A stretch of DNA of 64,000 nucleotides from SHZL01 sp963708905 (GTDB lineage: Bacteria > Pseudomonadota > Gammaproteobacteria > Xanthomonadales > SZUA-36), in assembly GCA_963708905.1 (NCBI GenBank), contig CAVPUV010000040.1, positions 62,001-126,000 of the forward strand. Reading direction: 5' to 3'. The translations under genes and the position numbers were made by a program. Below, one piece after another: positions 9,018 to 19,697 of the stretch (the first letter of the stretch is position 1; every line of letters begins with the position of its first letter). Under the pieces are notes generated by a model. It was not told the DNA's origin, did no database searches, and saw nothing but the letters and a program-made list of their open reading frames with translations.

Positions 9018-12000
9018 ATGCAGTGGAATCTGGCAGCCAGTGCCGGGGGCTGGGATAATGCGCCCGCAATGAAGCAAGACGATCTCAGCCAACGGGTGGA
9101 TGCGCGGCGGCAGGCAGCGCCGCGGCTTTCCTTTGATCCGGCGCTGCCGATCAGCGCCCATGGTGAAGAAATCCTGCGGCTGATCCGCGAGCACCCGGTG
9201 GTGATCATCGCCGGTGCAACCGGCTCGGGCAAAACCACCCAGCTGCCCAAGTATTGCCTGCAGGCGGGACGCGGCCTGAGCGGACTGATCGGCTGCACCC
9301 AGCCGCGCCGTATCGCCGCCAGCGCGATGGCGCAGCGTGTGGCCGAGGAGTTGCAGTCTGAATTGGGCGGCGTGGTTGGCTACCAGGTGCGGTTTCGTGA
9401 TCGCACCAGCCCGCAGACCTGCATCAAGTTCATGACCGATGGCATCCTGCTGGCCGCGACCATCCGCGACCCGGAACTCACTGCCTACGACACCCTCATC
9501 ATCGACGAAGCGCACGAGCGCAGCCTGAATATCGATTTTCTCCTGGGCTACCTGAAAACACTGTTGCCCCGGCGTCCGGACCTGCGGGTGCTGATTACTT
9601 CCGCCACCATCGACACGGAAAAGTTTTCCCGGCATTTCAACGATGCACCGGTACTGCAGGTGTCCGGGCGCGCTTACCCGGTGACTGTCCTGTACCAGCC
9701 GTTCGACGCCAAAGGCGGGGATTCGGAGCGCCCGGAGCGCGATCTGTACCAGGGCATTGCCGATGCCGTGCGGCGACTGGACAAGATCCATAAGCACGCC
9801 GACATCCTGGTGTTTTTGTCGGGTGAGCGGGAAATTCGCGAAGCGGGCGAATTTCTGGCGCGCCAGGGACTCGCCCATAGCGAAATCCTGCCGCTGTATG
9901 CACGCCTGTCAACGGCTGAACAGCAGCGGGTTTTTCATCCCGGGCCGGCGCGCCGCATCATCCTCAGCACCAATGTGGCGGAAACCTCGCTGACGGCGCC
10001 GCGCATCACCTGCGTGATAGACAGCGGCCTGGCGCGGATCAGCCGTTACGCCCATCGCAGCCGCATTCAACGGCTGCCCATCGAGCCGGTTTCCCAGGCC
10101 AGCGCCAACCAGCGCAGCGGCCGCTGCGGCCGTCTCGCCGCGGGCACCTGTGTGCGGCTTTACAGCGAAGAGGATTTTCTCGGCCGCGCGGAATTCACCG
10201 AGCCGGAGATCCTGCGCACATCGCTGGGTTCGGTGATCCTGCGCATGCTGGTGATGGGCCTGGGCAGCGTCGAGGATTTTCCATTTATCGACCGGCCGGC
10301 CCCGCGTATGGTCAACGATGCATACAGCCTGTTGCTGGAGCTGGGCGCCATCGACAACAACCGTCAACCTTCGGCTCTGGGCCGGCTGCTGGACAGCTGG
10401 CCGCTCGACGTGCGCCTGGCGCGCATGATCGTCGAGGGTGACGGGCTCGGCTGCCTGGAAGACATGCTGGTCCTGGCCGCGGCGCTGAGCATTCAGGACC
10501 CGCGCGAACGCCCGCTGAATGCCCAACAGGCCGCCGATGCAGCTCACCAGCGCTACAGCGACGACAACAGTGATTTTGCCGGTTTGCTGCGGCTATGGTC
10601 CTACCTGCGATTGCAGCGGCGCGCGGTATCGGGCAACCAGTTCCGCAAGTTATGCGGACGGGAATTTCTCAACTGGCAGCGGGTGCTGGAGTGGTTCGAC
10701 CTGTACCAGCAATTGCGTGACCAGGCGCGGGAATCCGGCCTGCAGCTGTCCGGCCGGCACGGCGATTACGCGCAAGTCCATCAGGCCCTGTTGTCGGGTT
10801 TGCTCAGCCACATCGGCCTTAAACACCCGGAGGATCGCAGTTACCTGGGTGCGCGTTCCAACGTCTTTCACATCTTTCCGGGATCCGGACTGTCCGCACG
10901 CACGCCAAAATGGATCATGTGCGGGGAAATCGTCGAGACCACGCGGACCTGGGGGCGTATCAATGCCAGCATCCGGCCCGAATGGATCGAACGTCAGGGC
11001 GCACATCTGCTGAAAAGGCACTATTTCGACCCGCACTGGTCGCGGCGGCGCGGTGCGGTGTTGGCGTGGGAGCAGGTGAGCCTGTTCGGGCTGGTCATCG
11101 TCGAACGCCGGCGGGTGCAATACGCCCGCATAGACCCCGTCGAATCACGGCGCATTTTCATTCTGTCGGCGCTGGTGCGCAGCGAGCTCGATACCCGCGC
11201 CGCCTTCATGGCGCACAACCGGAAAATCCGCGCTGAAGTCGAATTGCTGGAACACAAACGCCGCAAACACGACGTGCTGTCGGACGAGCAGGCCCAGTTC
11301 GACTTTTTCGATGCCCGCGTGCCGGCCGGCGTTTATGACGCGCGATCTTTTGCACAGTGGCTGGAACAATTGGGCCCGCAGGGCCGGCGTCAATTGTACC
11401 TGGGCCAGGAAGTGCTGATGCGCGCGGACGCGGCGCCAGCGCCGGCGGAACTGTTCCCCGACCTGCTCGCAGCCGGTGGCAACCGCCTGGCGCTGAGCTA
11501 CCATTTCGAACCGGGCCAGGCAGCTGACGGCATCACCCTGCGCGTACCGCTGGAATTGCTCAATACCCTGGATGCGGGCCAATTGCAGTGGCTGGTTCCC
11601 GGTCTGTTGCGCGACAAGTTGATCGCGCTGATCCGCGGCCTGCCCAAACCACTGCGGCGGGGCTTGACACCGGTACCGGTGTTTGCCGATGCCCTGCACG
11701 CTGCGCTGCAGCAACGCCAGGACCAGGACCTGCTGACCGCCTGTGCGGCCGAACTGAGCCGCATGAGTGGCTTGAGTGTGCAAGCGCGGGACCTGGACGA
11801 GCGCGCCATCCCGGAACACCTGCGCATGCGCATCCTGGTGGTCGATGGCGCCGGCGAGGAAGTAGCGCAGGGCAGAGACCTGGCGGATTTGCAGCAGCGG
11901 CTGGGCGCCGTGGCGCAACGCCGCTTCATGGATCACCAGGGAGCGGATTTCAACCGTGACGGCCTCACCGCCTGGGTATTTGGCACGCTGGATGAACGTG

Positions 12001-12800
12001 TCGTGACGGCGCGGGGCCTGACCGCCTGGCCGGCACTGCTGGACCAGCAGACCGCGGTAGGCCTGCGCCTTTTCGATACCGCGGAAGAGGCGGCTGTGGC
12101 GCACTCCGGCGGTGTCCTGAGACTGTTGTCACTGGGCTTGCCCGAGAAGATTTCTTTCCTGCACAAGCATCCCGGCTTGTCACGCGAGAGCCTGCTGGCC
12201 TGGAGCCCGCTCGGTCCCGGCGCAACATTGATCACGGACCTGGTATGGAGCAGCCTGTGTCACGCTGCCGGCGATGTGGCGGCAGTGCGCGACGGGCAGG
12301 CTTTTGCGCAGTTGTTGGCGCGGCTGCGCCAGCGCCTGGGGGTCGAATGCCGGCGCCAGGCGGACTTGCTCAACCAACTGCTGCCGGCCTGCCACCGCAT
12401 CCGTGAGCTGCTGCACGGCGACCTGGCCGCGCGCCACGGCGCCGCGGTGGCGGACATGGAGGCGCAACTGCACGACCTGGTCTATGCGGGTTTCCTCGGC
12501 CATCTCGCGGCCGGCAGACTGGAACACTATCCGCGTTACCTGGCGGCCATGGAAGAGCGCTTGCGGCTGTTGCCGGAAAACCCGCCGCGCGACCAGCAGC
12601 GTATGTCCCTGGTGCTGCCCTGGTGGTCACGTTATGTGGAAAAACTGCAGGAAGACGGGGCGGTGTACGATGCCGCGCTGGATGAATACCGCTGGCTGGT
12701 CGAAGAGTATCGCGTTTCTCTCTTTGCCCAGAACCTGGGCACCGCCGTGAAAGTATCCGCCAAGAGGCTGGCCGCAGCATGGCAGAATGTTCTAGCATAA
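9018..12800 (+). CDS. hrpA: ATP-dependent RNA helicase HrpA
   Basis: DEAH-box helicase of 1260 residues, implicated in E. coli in fimbrial mRNA processing and rescue of collided ribosomes. Motif I is GATGSGKTTQLPKYCL, motif II IIDEAHERSLN, motif III SATID and motif VI QRSGRCGRLAAG. The HA2 and OB-type regions and the long HrpA-specific C-terminal domain (DUF3418-like) follow, ending EYRVSLFAQNLGTAVKVSAKRL. Full length for the family (about 1300). The ATG at 9018 has AGGA close upstream; an ATG at 9069 (MKQDDLSQRVD) is also plausible. relA begins only 3 bases after its stop, so the two are cotranscribed. Confidence 0.96.
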   Translation: MQWNLAASAGGWDNAPAMKQDDLSQRVDARRQAAPRLSFDPALPISAHGEEILRLIREHPVVIIAGATGSGKTTQLPKYCLQAGRGLSGLIGCTQPRRIAASAMAQRVAEELQSELGGVVGYQVRFRDRTSPQTCIKFMTDGILLAATIRDPELTAYDTLIIDEAHERSLNIDFLLGYLKTLLPRRPDLRVLITSATIDTEKFSRHFNDAPVLQVSGRAYPVTVLYQPFDAKGGDSERPERDLYQGIADAVRRLDKIHKHADILVFLSGEREIREAGEFLARQGLAHSEILPLYARLSTAEQQRVFHPGPARRIILSTNVAETSLTAPRITCVIDSGLARISRYAHRSRIQRLPIEPVSQASANQRSGRCGRLAAGTCVRLYSEEDFLGRAEFTEPEILRTSLGSVILRMLVMGLGSVEDFPFIDRPAPRMVNDAYSLLLELGAIDNNRQPSALGRLLDSWPLDVRLARMIVEGDGLGCLEDMLVLAAALSIQDPRERPLNAQQAADAAHQRYSDDNSDFAGLLRLWSYLRLQRRAVSGNQFRKLCGREFLNWQRVLEWFDLYQQLRDQARESGLQLSGRHGDYAQVHQALLSGLLSHIGLKHPEDRSYLGARSNVFHIFPGSGLSARTPKWIMCGEIVETTRTWGRINASIRPEWIERQGAHLLKRHYFDPHWSRRRGAVLAWEQVSLFGLVIVERRRVQYARIDPVESRRIFILSALVRSELDTRAAFMAHNRKIRAEVELLEHKRRKHDVLSDEQAQFDFFDARVPAGVYDARSFAQWLEQLGPQGRRQLYLGQEVLMRADAAPAPAELFPDLLAAGGNRLALSYHFEPGQAADGITLRVPLELLNTLDAGQLQWLVPGLLRDKLIALIRGLPKPLRRGLTPVPVFADALHAALQQRQDQDLLTACAAELSRMSGLSVQARDLDERAIPEHLRMRILVVDGAGEEVAQGRDLADLQQRLGAVAQRRFMDHQGADFNRDGLTAWVFGTLDERVVTARGLTAWPALLDQQTAVGLRLFDTAEEAAVAHSGGVLRLLSLGLPEKISFLHKHPGLSRESLLAWSPLGPGATLITDLVWSSLCHAAGDVAAVRDGQAFAQLLARLRQRLGVECRRQADLLNQLLPACHRIRELLHGDLAARHGAAVADMEAQLHDLVYAGFLGHLAAGRLEHYPRYLAAMEERLRLLPENPPRDQQRMSLVLPWWSRYVEKLQEDGAVYDAALDEYRWLVEEYRVSLFAQNLGTAVKVSAKRLAAAWQNVLA

Positions 12801-12803
12801 CGG

Positions 12804-15015
12804 ATGGAAGCCCGTCCGGATAACGCCCTCAATACCGCCCAGGCACTGCAACAGTGGGCGCAGCGCTATCGGGATTCCGTCGGCCCCTCGGCCGCAGCGT
12901 GTATCGCTGTGGTACAGGAACTGCAACAGCCCGGAACCCTGTCCCAGGCCGGACAGGAACAACTGCTGGAGCTGTTGGGCATTCTGCAGGCACTGTCGCC
13001 TGATCCCATTACGGTCAGCTGCGCCATGATCCTGGCCGCGGAGCAGTTCGGCGGCGACCTGGCGAAACTCTACGCAGGCATTGCACCCGCCACCGCGGAG
13101 CAGCTGGGCGAACTGCACAAGCTGAGGCATTTCGCGGCCGGGCAGGACCTCACGGTCACGGCGCGCAGCGCCGAGGGCTTGCGCCGTTTGCTGCTGGCGC
13201 TGGTCAAAGATGTCCGCGTGGTATTGATCGACCTTGCCTGGCAACTGGTGCTGTTGCGCCACGCCGCGGTGGACAGCGAGGCGGCACTGGCACTGGCGCG
13301 GGAGACGGAATTGATCCATGCCCCATTGGCCAATCGCCTGGGTGTCTGGCAACTGAAATGGGAACTGGAGGACCTGGCTTTCCGCGTGCTGCAACCCGGG
13401 CAGTACCAGAAGATCGTGCAGCTGGTGGCGGAACAGCGTGTCGAGCGCGAGCAATTCATTGCCGCATTCATCAACAAACTGGCCACGGCGCTGCAGCAAG
13501 CCGGTATCCCGGCCATGGTCAAAGGGCGTCCCAAGCATATTTACAGCATCTGGAGGAAAATGCAGCGCAAGGGCGTGGACTTCGAGCAACTGTTCGATGT
13601 GCGGGCCGTGCGCGTGCTGGTGGATGACTTGCCCGCCTGCTACAACGTTTTGGGCCTGGTGCATTCCCTGTGGCAGCCCGTTCCCGGCGAGTTTGACGAT
13701 TACATCACCACGCCCAAGGGCAATAACTACCAGTCATTGCATACGGCGGTCGCCGACGCCGAAGGCAGAATTCTGGAAGTGCAAATCCGCACGCGGCAGA
13801 TGCATGAACACGCCGAGCTGGGCGTGGCCGCCCACTGGCGTTACAAGGAAGGCGGTCCGCGTGACCCCGCATTCGAGAAAAAAATCGCGGTCATGCGGGC
13901 ATTGCTGGAAGCCGGCAAGGAAGAGCTCGACGACCAGAGCCTGCTGGACAGCTTTCGTTCCGTCACCAGCGAGGAGCGGGTGTATGTGCTGACACCCAAA
14001 GGCCAGGTGATCGATCTGGCGGCCGGGGCAACGGTGCTGGATTTTGCTTACCAGGTACACACCGAAGTGGGTCACCGTTGCCGCGGGGCGAAAGTCAACG
14101 GTCGTATCGTGCCGTTGACGCATCAGGTGAAAACCGGCGATCGCGTGGAAATTCTGACGGCGAAACAGCCCGGTCCCAGCCGCGACTGGCTGAACCCGCG
14201 CCAGGGCTACATTCATGGCGGCCGGGCGCGCAGCAAAGTGCGCCAGTGGTTCAAAAAAGAGAGCCATGACGACAACCTGCGGGCCGGCAAGGAGGCCATC
14301 GAAAGCGAGATCAGGCGCATGGCTTTGCTCGCGGAAGATCTCATGCCTCAACTCGCGGCGGTGGTGAAACGCTTCGGCCTGGGTAACGCCGATGACCTGT
14401 ACGTGGCTGTCGGCAGTGGCGACCTGACCGTCGGCCAGGTGGTGAGTGCGCTGGCGCGCCTGCGCGCCGACCAGGCAGTACCGCAAGCTGAAGACCTGTT
14501 GACCAGGATGCCCGTGCGGCAGCGCAGCCGGGCGCCGGCCGGGCCGGATGACGTTACCATCGAGGGCGTGGGCAACCTGTTGACCACCATTGCAAAATGC
14601 TGTCAGCCGGTTCCGGGTGACCCGGTGACGGGATATATCACCCGCGGCCGCGGCGTCACCATCCATCGTCAGGACTGCCGCCAGATCCTGCGCTGGCGGG
14701 GGGAGAACAGTCCCCGCTTGCTGCAGGTGCGCTGGGGCGACAAGCCACAAACCACCTACCCGGTACAGGTCTCGCTGCGGGCCTTCAATCGTCGTGACCT
14801 GATCAAGGACATTTCCAATATCCTGTCCGCCGCCGACGCCATGGTGACGGATATCAACAGCCGCCTGAATGAAGCTAGCGATGAGGTGAGCATCCGGCTG
14901 CAGCTGCGGGTGCGGGATTATGAGCAACTCAGCGAACTGCTTAGCGCGCCTGAGCAGTGTACCCAATGTGCTGGAAGCCAGGCGGCTGCAGGCAGGAAGC
15001 CCGGACGCGGCATGA
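12804..15015 (+). CDS. relA: GTP pyrophosphokinase RelA, with a frameshift near the 3' end
   Basis: Makes (p)ppGpp on starved ribosomes. Domains in order: degenerate HD region without hydrolase residues (as in RelA, unlike SpoT), synthetase (GRPKHIYSIWRKMQRKG, YITTPKGNNYQSLHTAV), TGS (RVYVLTPKGQVIDLAAGATV), zinc-finger region (KCCQPVPGDPVTGYITRGRG) and C-terminal ACT. As read, the frame runs to 15296 and its last ~117 residues are nonsense antisense to the next gene. One extra base near 14941-14949 explains this. In the +1 frame the ACT end reads ARLSSVPNVLEARRL and stops at 15015, giving 736 residues against 744 in E. coli. Coordinates are for the repaired gene. Confidence 0.9.
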
Positions 15016-15036
15016 GCCGTTCCGCGCCGCAGCGGC

Positions 15037-18000
15037 TCAGGCCTGGTGCAGGGAATCCAGTATATTCCTCAGACTTTCCCGCGCGCAGTCCATGGAAAAA
15101 TGCTGCCGGACATTTTCCAGGCCAGCCGCCGCAAGCCGGTTCCACAAAGCCTCGTCGCGGTACAGGCGCACGACCGCGGCGGCAAAATCCTGCGCGGATT
15201 CGGCTACCAGCACATCCTCACCATCGCGTGCATACAGCCCTTCGACCGCCATCGGCGTGGCCACCACCGGCTGGCCCTGGCTCATGCTCAGGTTGACTTT
15301 GCCCTTGACCCCGGCGCCGTAGCGCAAGGGCGCCACCGCCAGGCGGCAGCCGGCCAGCCACGGCGTCAGATCCTTGACATAACCGTGAAACTCGACGCCA
15401 TTGCCCTGCAGCGCGCGCACTTTCTCCGGCGCCTTGCTGCCGATCAGGTGAAAACGGATATCCGGCAATTGTTGGCGGATCAACGGCCAGACACAGTTGA
15501 CGAACCACACTGCCGCATCGATATTGGGCGGGTGCTGGTAGCCGCCGACGAAGAAAATGTCCTTGCGCGCGGCAAAACCGTTGCCGCCGGCGCACAGGCG
15601 ATGGATATTGGACAAAACATGGACGCGCGCTTGCGGCGCGTCCTGCGCCAGCACGGCCTGCTCCACCGTGCTTACCACCAGCGTCACCGCGGCCTGCCGG
15701 ATCACGGCCAGTTCCGAGCGTTTGGTCTGGGCGGCAACACGCTTGAGGGGCAGGCTGTCTTCCAGTGCCGCCAGGCGCTGCTCGCGCAGGTAATGCAGGT
15801 CGACGGTGTCGAAGATAAACCGGGCCTGCGGGCAGTATCGCTGTATCAGCGCAAGGTAATTCACCGCGACGTAATGACGGCTGATCATGATGAAGTCGAA
15901 ATCGCCGCCGCGCTCGCGGAAAAAATCCTGCAGCGATGCAATCCAGGGGTTGTAAAGCACTTCCACGCCGGCTTTCTGCAGCTCACTGGAATAGATTCCG
16001 GCATAGCCCCGGTTGTCGGCAAAGAAACTTACCCCGTAGCCCAGCTGTTGAAAGCAATCGAACAGATAACGCAGGCGCAGGCTGCCGGAGTCCTGGTCGG
16101 GTTCCGGTGTGTAGGCATCGATAAGCAGCACCCGTCCGCGCAGGCGGTGATCGCGCGCCCGCCGGATGGCGGCCTGGTCATTCGCATCCGCGATGCGCTC
16201 TGGATAAGCGGCCAGCTGATCCCGCCAGCGCTCGAGGAATTTACTGCGGTTGATTTCCTGGTAGCGCTTGGCGCCGCTGGCGGGATCGGTACCCGAGGTC
16301 ATGCCCTCGTGGTGGATCACCGTTGCAGCTGCCTGCAGCCGCACTTTGAATCCGGCCTGGCGCACCCTGAAGGCGAGATCGGTGTCTTCGTAGTAGGCCG
16401 GGGCATAGTGCTGATCGAGGCCGCCCAGTTGGCGGAACAGGCTGGCCGGCAACATGATACAGGCGCCGGAACAGTAATCGACTTCGCGGCCGAATGCATA
16501 TTCCGGCCGATCCGGGCGATCACCGCGACCGTAGTTCCAGCCGCTGCCATCGCGGAACACAAGGCCACCGGCCTCTTGCAGCCGCCCGTCGGGGTAAACC
16601 AGCCGGGCGCCCGCCAGGCCGGTGTCCGGGAAACGTTCGAATGTTTCCAGCAGGGCATCCAGCCAGCCGTCCGGCACCTGGGTGTCATTATTGAGCAGCA
16701 CGATGTACTCACCGCCGGCCGCTTCCGCCCCGCGGTTGCAGCTGCCGACGAAACCGATGTTCCGCGGGTTGCAAAGGCACTCCAGGCCGGCGATGCCCGC
16801 CAGTCGCTGCGCGGTCTGGTCCTGTGAATGATCATCCACGACGATGACCTCGAAACCCGCGATGTTGCGGGCTTGCGCAATCGAACGCAGGCAGGCGGCG
16901 GTGTACTGCCATTGGTTGTAAACCGGAATGATGATGGAAACCGCTGGCCTGTCTGCCCGGGGCATGATCGGCGGGGCTTGCGGATCGCCGACCGGGTCGG
17001 CTTGCGCAGTAATGGTCGGCAGCACGGCGGGCAGGGCGTGTTGCGGGGATTGTTGCAGTCGCAACACAGCGCCATGCAGGCCCTGCGTGCTGAGCGTGCG
17101 AATGGCCTGCGACAGCAGCAAGGGCCAACGCGCCGGATTCCACGCCCTGGCCTGAGCCAGGTTGGCCAGCACCCTGCGGCTGGCGCGCAAGGGCCGGGTG
17201 ATGCGCCAGGATGAGCTGTGCAGCACGGTTTCGTGCATGGCCCGGAGGTCCTGGTACATCCGGGCGTGAGCTTGCTGCTCGGACTGGATTTGCTGTTCGA
17301 GGCTGCTCACCCAGCGATCGCGCTGCTCCTGTTCGGTTTTCAGCGCCTGTTCCAGGCTGTGCACCCAGCGATCCCGGTTGTTCTGTTCCTGCAGCAATGC
17401 CTGGTGCTGTTCCTTAGCCCATTCGGTGCGCCGCTCGACCTCGGCCTGCAAGGCCACCGCCTGCTGTTGTCCGTGCAAATGCTCCGCCCGCAGCCTGGCG
17501 TTCTGCTCGGCCAGCGCGGCCTGCTGAATATCGCTCAGCCCGGGCTCCCGGCACACATCCGGCTCGCAGTGCAGCGCCGGGCAGATGTCGTTATAACGCC
17601 GCACCATGTCAGCGGTGGTGAAGTGTTCGATGGCGCGCAGCTTGGTGCGGACTGCATCCAGCAAGCCCCGGTCGGCTGCGATTTTGCCCACCGCCTGGAT
17701 CAGCGCGTCCACCGTGGGCTCGATCAGCCAGCCGTCCTGGCCGTCACAGACCCGTTCCGCCAGGCTGCCGACATGGGTGGCGATCACCGGGACGCCCAGT
17801 TGCTGCATTTCGGAAAGCGTGTAGCTGAAGGTCTCGGGCACCACGGAAAGCAGCGCGGCGGCATCGGCGCCAATGACGTGCAGCAGCCGTGGCAGGTCCT
17901 GGCGCTGATAGTGCAGGATGACGTTGACGCCCGGCTGGCCGAAAAATGCCTCCCCATCCTTGCCTGCGCCCAGCAGGTAGACCTGCGCGTAGCGGGTAAG

Positions 18001-19551
18001 CTGTGGCAACGCGGCCAACAACAAGTACCGGCCTTTGCCTTGCGTCATGCGGCCGGGAACGACCAGGCGCAATTTGCCGTCCGGTCTGGTGCGCGGCAGT
18101 ACCGGCCGGTCAGCCGCCAAAGGCGCCAGGCCGTGTTGCACGATGTTGATCTCGTCTTCGCGCCAACGGCTGTCCAGCTGCCGCAGCATGTGGACTACCG
18201 ATTCACTGGGGGCGGTCAGTTTGACCTCGTGCCGGGACACCGCTTCATGCCAGCCATCGGCCAGGTGGTTCCAGTCGTTGGCCGTGCGGTCGCGCAAATC
18301 GGGCAGTAATTGATGCTGCTGCATGGCCTGCTGCAGGCGCTGTTCCCGGCCGGCGCCGAGAAAAGGTCCGGGGTGGACGCCCAGTAATGGCCACAGCGGA
18401 TAGAAGTCATGTAGAACCTGCACCGTGGGCAACCCGCTGCGCAATGCATCCAGGCTATGACCCAGCAGAGAAGAAACGATGATCCTGCCGATGCCGTAGC
18501 GTCGCTGGATGGTGTGCAGGATTTCGCGATAATGTGCATTCTCCTCGGCGGAGGATCTGATCGGGGGGTTCAGCCACCAGCTCGCCACCGCCGCCTTGAG
18601 CTCGTTACCGGCGTACAGGCTCAGGCGTTGTCCCGCACCCAGGCCGGACTGCGGTCCTTCCGCGCGTAACTGGAAATTACCGCCCTGATCGTCTGCCTCG
18701 ATAAATGATTCAACCCACTGTGCCACGCCGCCGCCCCAACTGTGCGTGATATGCAGGCTGGTCAAAGGCTCCTGCCCGGCCGGGCATTCCGCTGGTGGCT
18801 GCGCCGCGGTGGCCAGCCACCGCCCCAGGCCGGCCGTGAGATCGCCCCAGGGCGCGGGCCGGCGCTCCTCGTGCGGCTGTAGTTCAGGGCCGTAATCCAG
18901 TGGCTGGCCGGCATCCGGCGCGAACAGGCTGTCGGCAACGATCAGCCTGCCACCGTGCTGGCGCAAGTGAGAACAGGCGGTGGCGGCCGTTACCTGCTCG
19001 TGCGCCAGCACGGCTATGGCCTGAGGAGACAAAAACAGCAAATGATCGGGCCACACGTCCAGCGGATGCAGGCTGCCTTTACCCAGCAGCCTGACCAGGC
19101 TGGCCATGTGCTCGAAGCCGGCGTGCTCGCCGGCCGCGTCATATTGCTGTAAACGGGAAGTATCCAGGCCGGCAAAAGGGTTCAATTGCCTGTTTGCGTT
19201 GCTGAGCATGCTCAGAACGACTGCATCGCCGTGCCGGCTGGCGATGGCTGCCAGGGTGCTGGCATCCCGCGCTTGCAGCCATAATCCGGGCGTTGTCATC
19301 AGCAGCGGTCTGCCCGGGCAGGCAGCGGCAAATTCGAGCAATACCTGGCCGAGGGCTTGCCGGCGCAACGCTGCGGCCGGCGCCCAGCGGGGCCAGTTCA
19401 GCGTGGCCAGTGCATCCTGCCGCCCGGGCCCGGCTGCCGCCGGCGCAGGCGCGTTCAGCCAGATGGCCGGATGCAACGACATAGTGGCGCCGCTATGCGG
19501 TTTTTGTGGCTTTGCTGAGGCGCTTGAGGTCATCGGCACGGAATGGTGCAA
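15037..19551 (-). CDS. Three-module glycosyltransferase (GT4 - coiled coil - GT2 - GT4), 1504 aa
   Basis: Very large sugar transferase, probably for O-antigen or another surface glycan. Residues ~1-260 are of unknown type. A GT4-like module follows (RLVVPGRMTQGKGRYLLLAA near 494; VPETFSYTLSEMQQLGVPVI). Residues ~675-790 are a Gln/Glu-rich coiled coil with two copies of RDRWVxSLEQ, ending in SSSWRITRPLRASRR. A GT2 module starts near 870 (VSIIIPVYNQWQYTAACLRS, VVDDHSQDQT, LLNNDTQVPDGW). A second GT4 module runs from about 1137 to the end (GRVLLIDAYTPEPDQDSGS, VAPLRYGAGVKGKVN). Alternative starts are 19533 and 19482. It has no glycan-cluster neighbours here, so acceptor and sugars cannot be assigned. 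Confidence 0.88.
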   Translation of the reverse strand: MHHSVPMTSSASAKPQKPHSGATMSLHPAIWLNAPAPAAAGPGRQDALATLNWPRWAPAAALRRQALGQVLLEFAAACPGRPLLMTTPGLWLQARDASTLAAIASRHGDAVVLSMLSNANRQLNPFAGLDTSRLQQYDAAGEHAGFEHMASLVRLLGKGSLHPLDVWPDHLLFLSPQAIAVLAHEQVTAATACSHLRQHGGRLIVADSLFAPDAGQPLDYGPELQPHEERRPAPWGDLTAGLGRWLATAAQPPAECPAGQEPLTSLHITHSWGGGVAQWVESFIEADDQGGNFQLRAEGPQSGLGAGQRLSLYAGNELKAAVASWWLNPPIRSSAEENAHYREILHTIQRRYGIGRIIVSSLLGHSLDALRSGLPTVQVLHDFYPLWPLLGVHPGPFLGAGREQRLQQAMQQHQLLPDLRDRTANDWNHLADGWHEAVSRHEVKLTAPSESVVHMLRQLDSRWREDEINIVQHGLAPLAADRPVLPRTRPDGKLRLVVPGRMTQGKGRYLLLAALPQLTRYAQVYLLGAGKDGEAFFGQPGVNVILHYQRQDLPRLLHVIGADAAALLSVVPETFSYTLSEMQQLGVPVIATHVGSLAERVCDGQDGWLIEPTVDALIQAVGKIAADRGLLDAVRTKLRAIEHFTTADMVRRYNDICPALHCEPDVCREPGLSDIQQAALAEQNARLRAEHLHGQQQAVALQAEVERRTEWAKEQHQALLQEQNNRDRWVHSLEQALKTEQEQRDRWVSSLEQQIQSEQQAHARMYQDLRAMHETVLHSSSWRITRPLRASRRVLANLAQARAWNPARWPLLLSQAIRTLSTQGLHGAVLRLQQSPQHALPAVLPTITAQADPVGDPQAPPIMPRADRPAVSIIIPVYNQWQYTAACLRSIAQARNIAGFEVIVVDDHSQDQTAQRLAGIAGLECLCNPRNIGFVGSCNRGAEAAGGEYIVLLNNDTQVPDGWLDALLETFERFPDTGLAGARLVYPDGRLQEAGGLVFRDGSGWNYGRGDRPDRPEYAFGREVDYCSGACIMLPASLFRQLGGLDQHYAPAYYEDTDLAFRVRQAGFKVRLQAAATVIHHEGMTSGTDPASGAKRYQEINRSKFLERWRDQLAAYPERIADANDQAAIRRARDHRLRGRVLLIDAYTPEPDQDSGSLRLRYLFDCFQQLGYGVSFFADNRGYAGIYSSELQKAGVEVLYNPWIASLQDFFRERGGDFDFIMISRHYVAVNYLALIQRYCPQARFIFDTVDLHYLREQRLAALEDSLPLKRVAAQTKRSELAVIRQAAVTLVVSTVEQAVLAQDAPQARVHVLSNIHRLCAGGNGFAARKDIFFVGGYQHPPNIDAAVWFVNCVWPLIRQQLPDIRFHLIGSKAPEKVRALQGNGVEFHGYVKDLTPWLAGCRLAVAPLRYGAGVKGKVNLSMSQGQPVVATPMAVEGLYARDGEDVLVAESAQDFAAAVVRLYRDEALWNRLAAAGLENVRQHFSMDCARESLRNILDSLHQA

Positions 19552-19697
19552 TATTCGGGCTAGAATGGACCCTGCCCGACAGCGACCGGCAGGGACGAAA
19601 TGCCGTCATTATGGTCAAAGGCCGGGTTGATGTCACCCGCCAGTGTATTACCGTATTTTCGCGCCGGAGGCGGGACCCCGGAAACGAGATCCGATTC

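Noticed and set aside
15016..15296. Extra ~94-codon C-terminal tail of RelA
   Set aside because: Low-complexity Pro/Arg-rich reading antisense to a well-supported gene; the +1 frame restores the normal RelA end.
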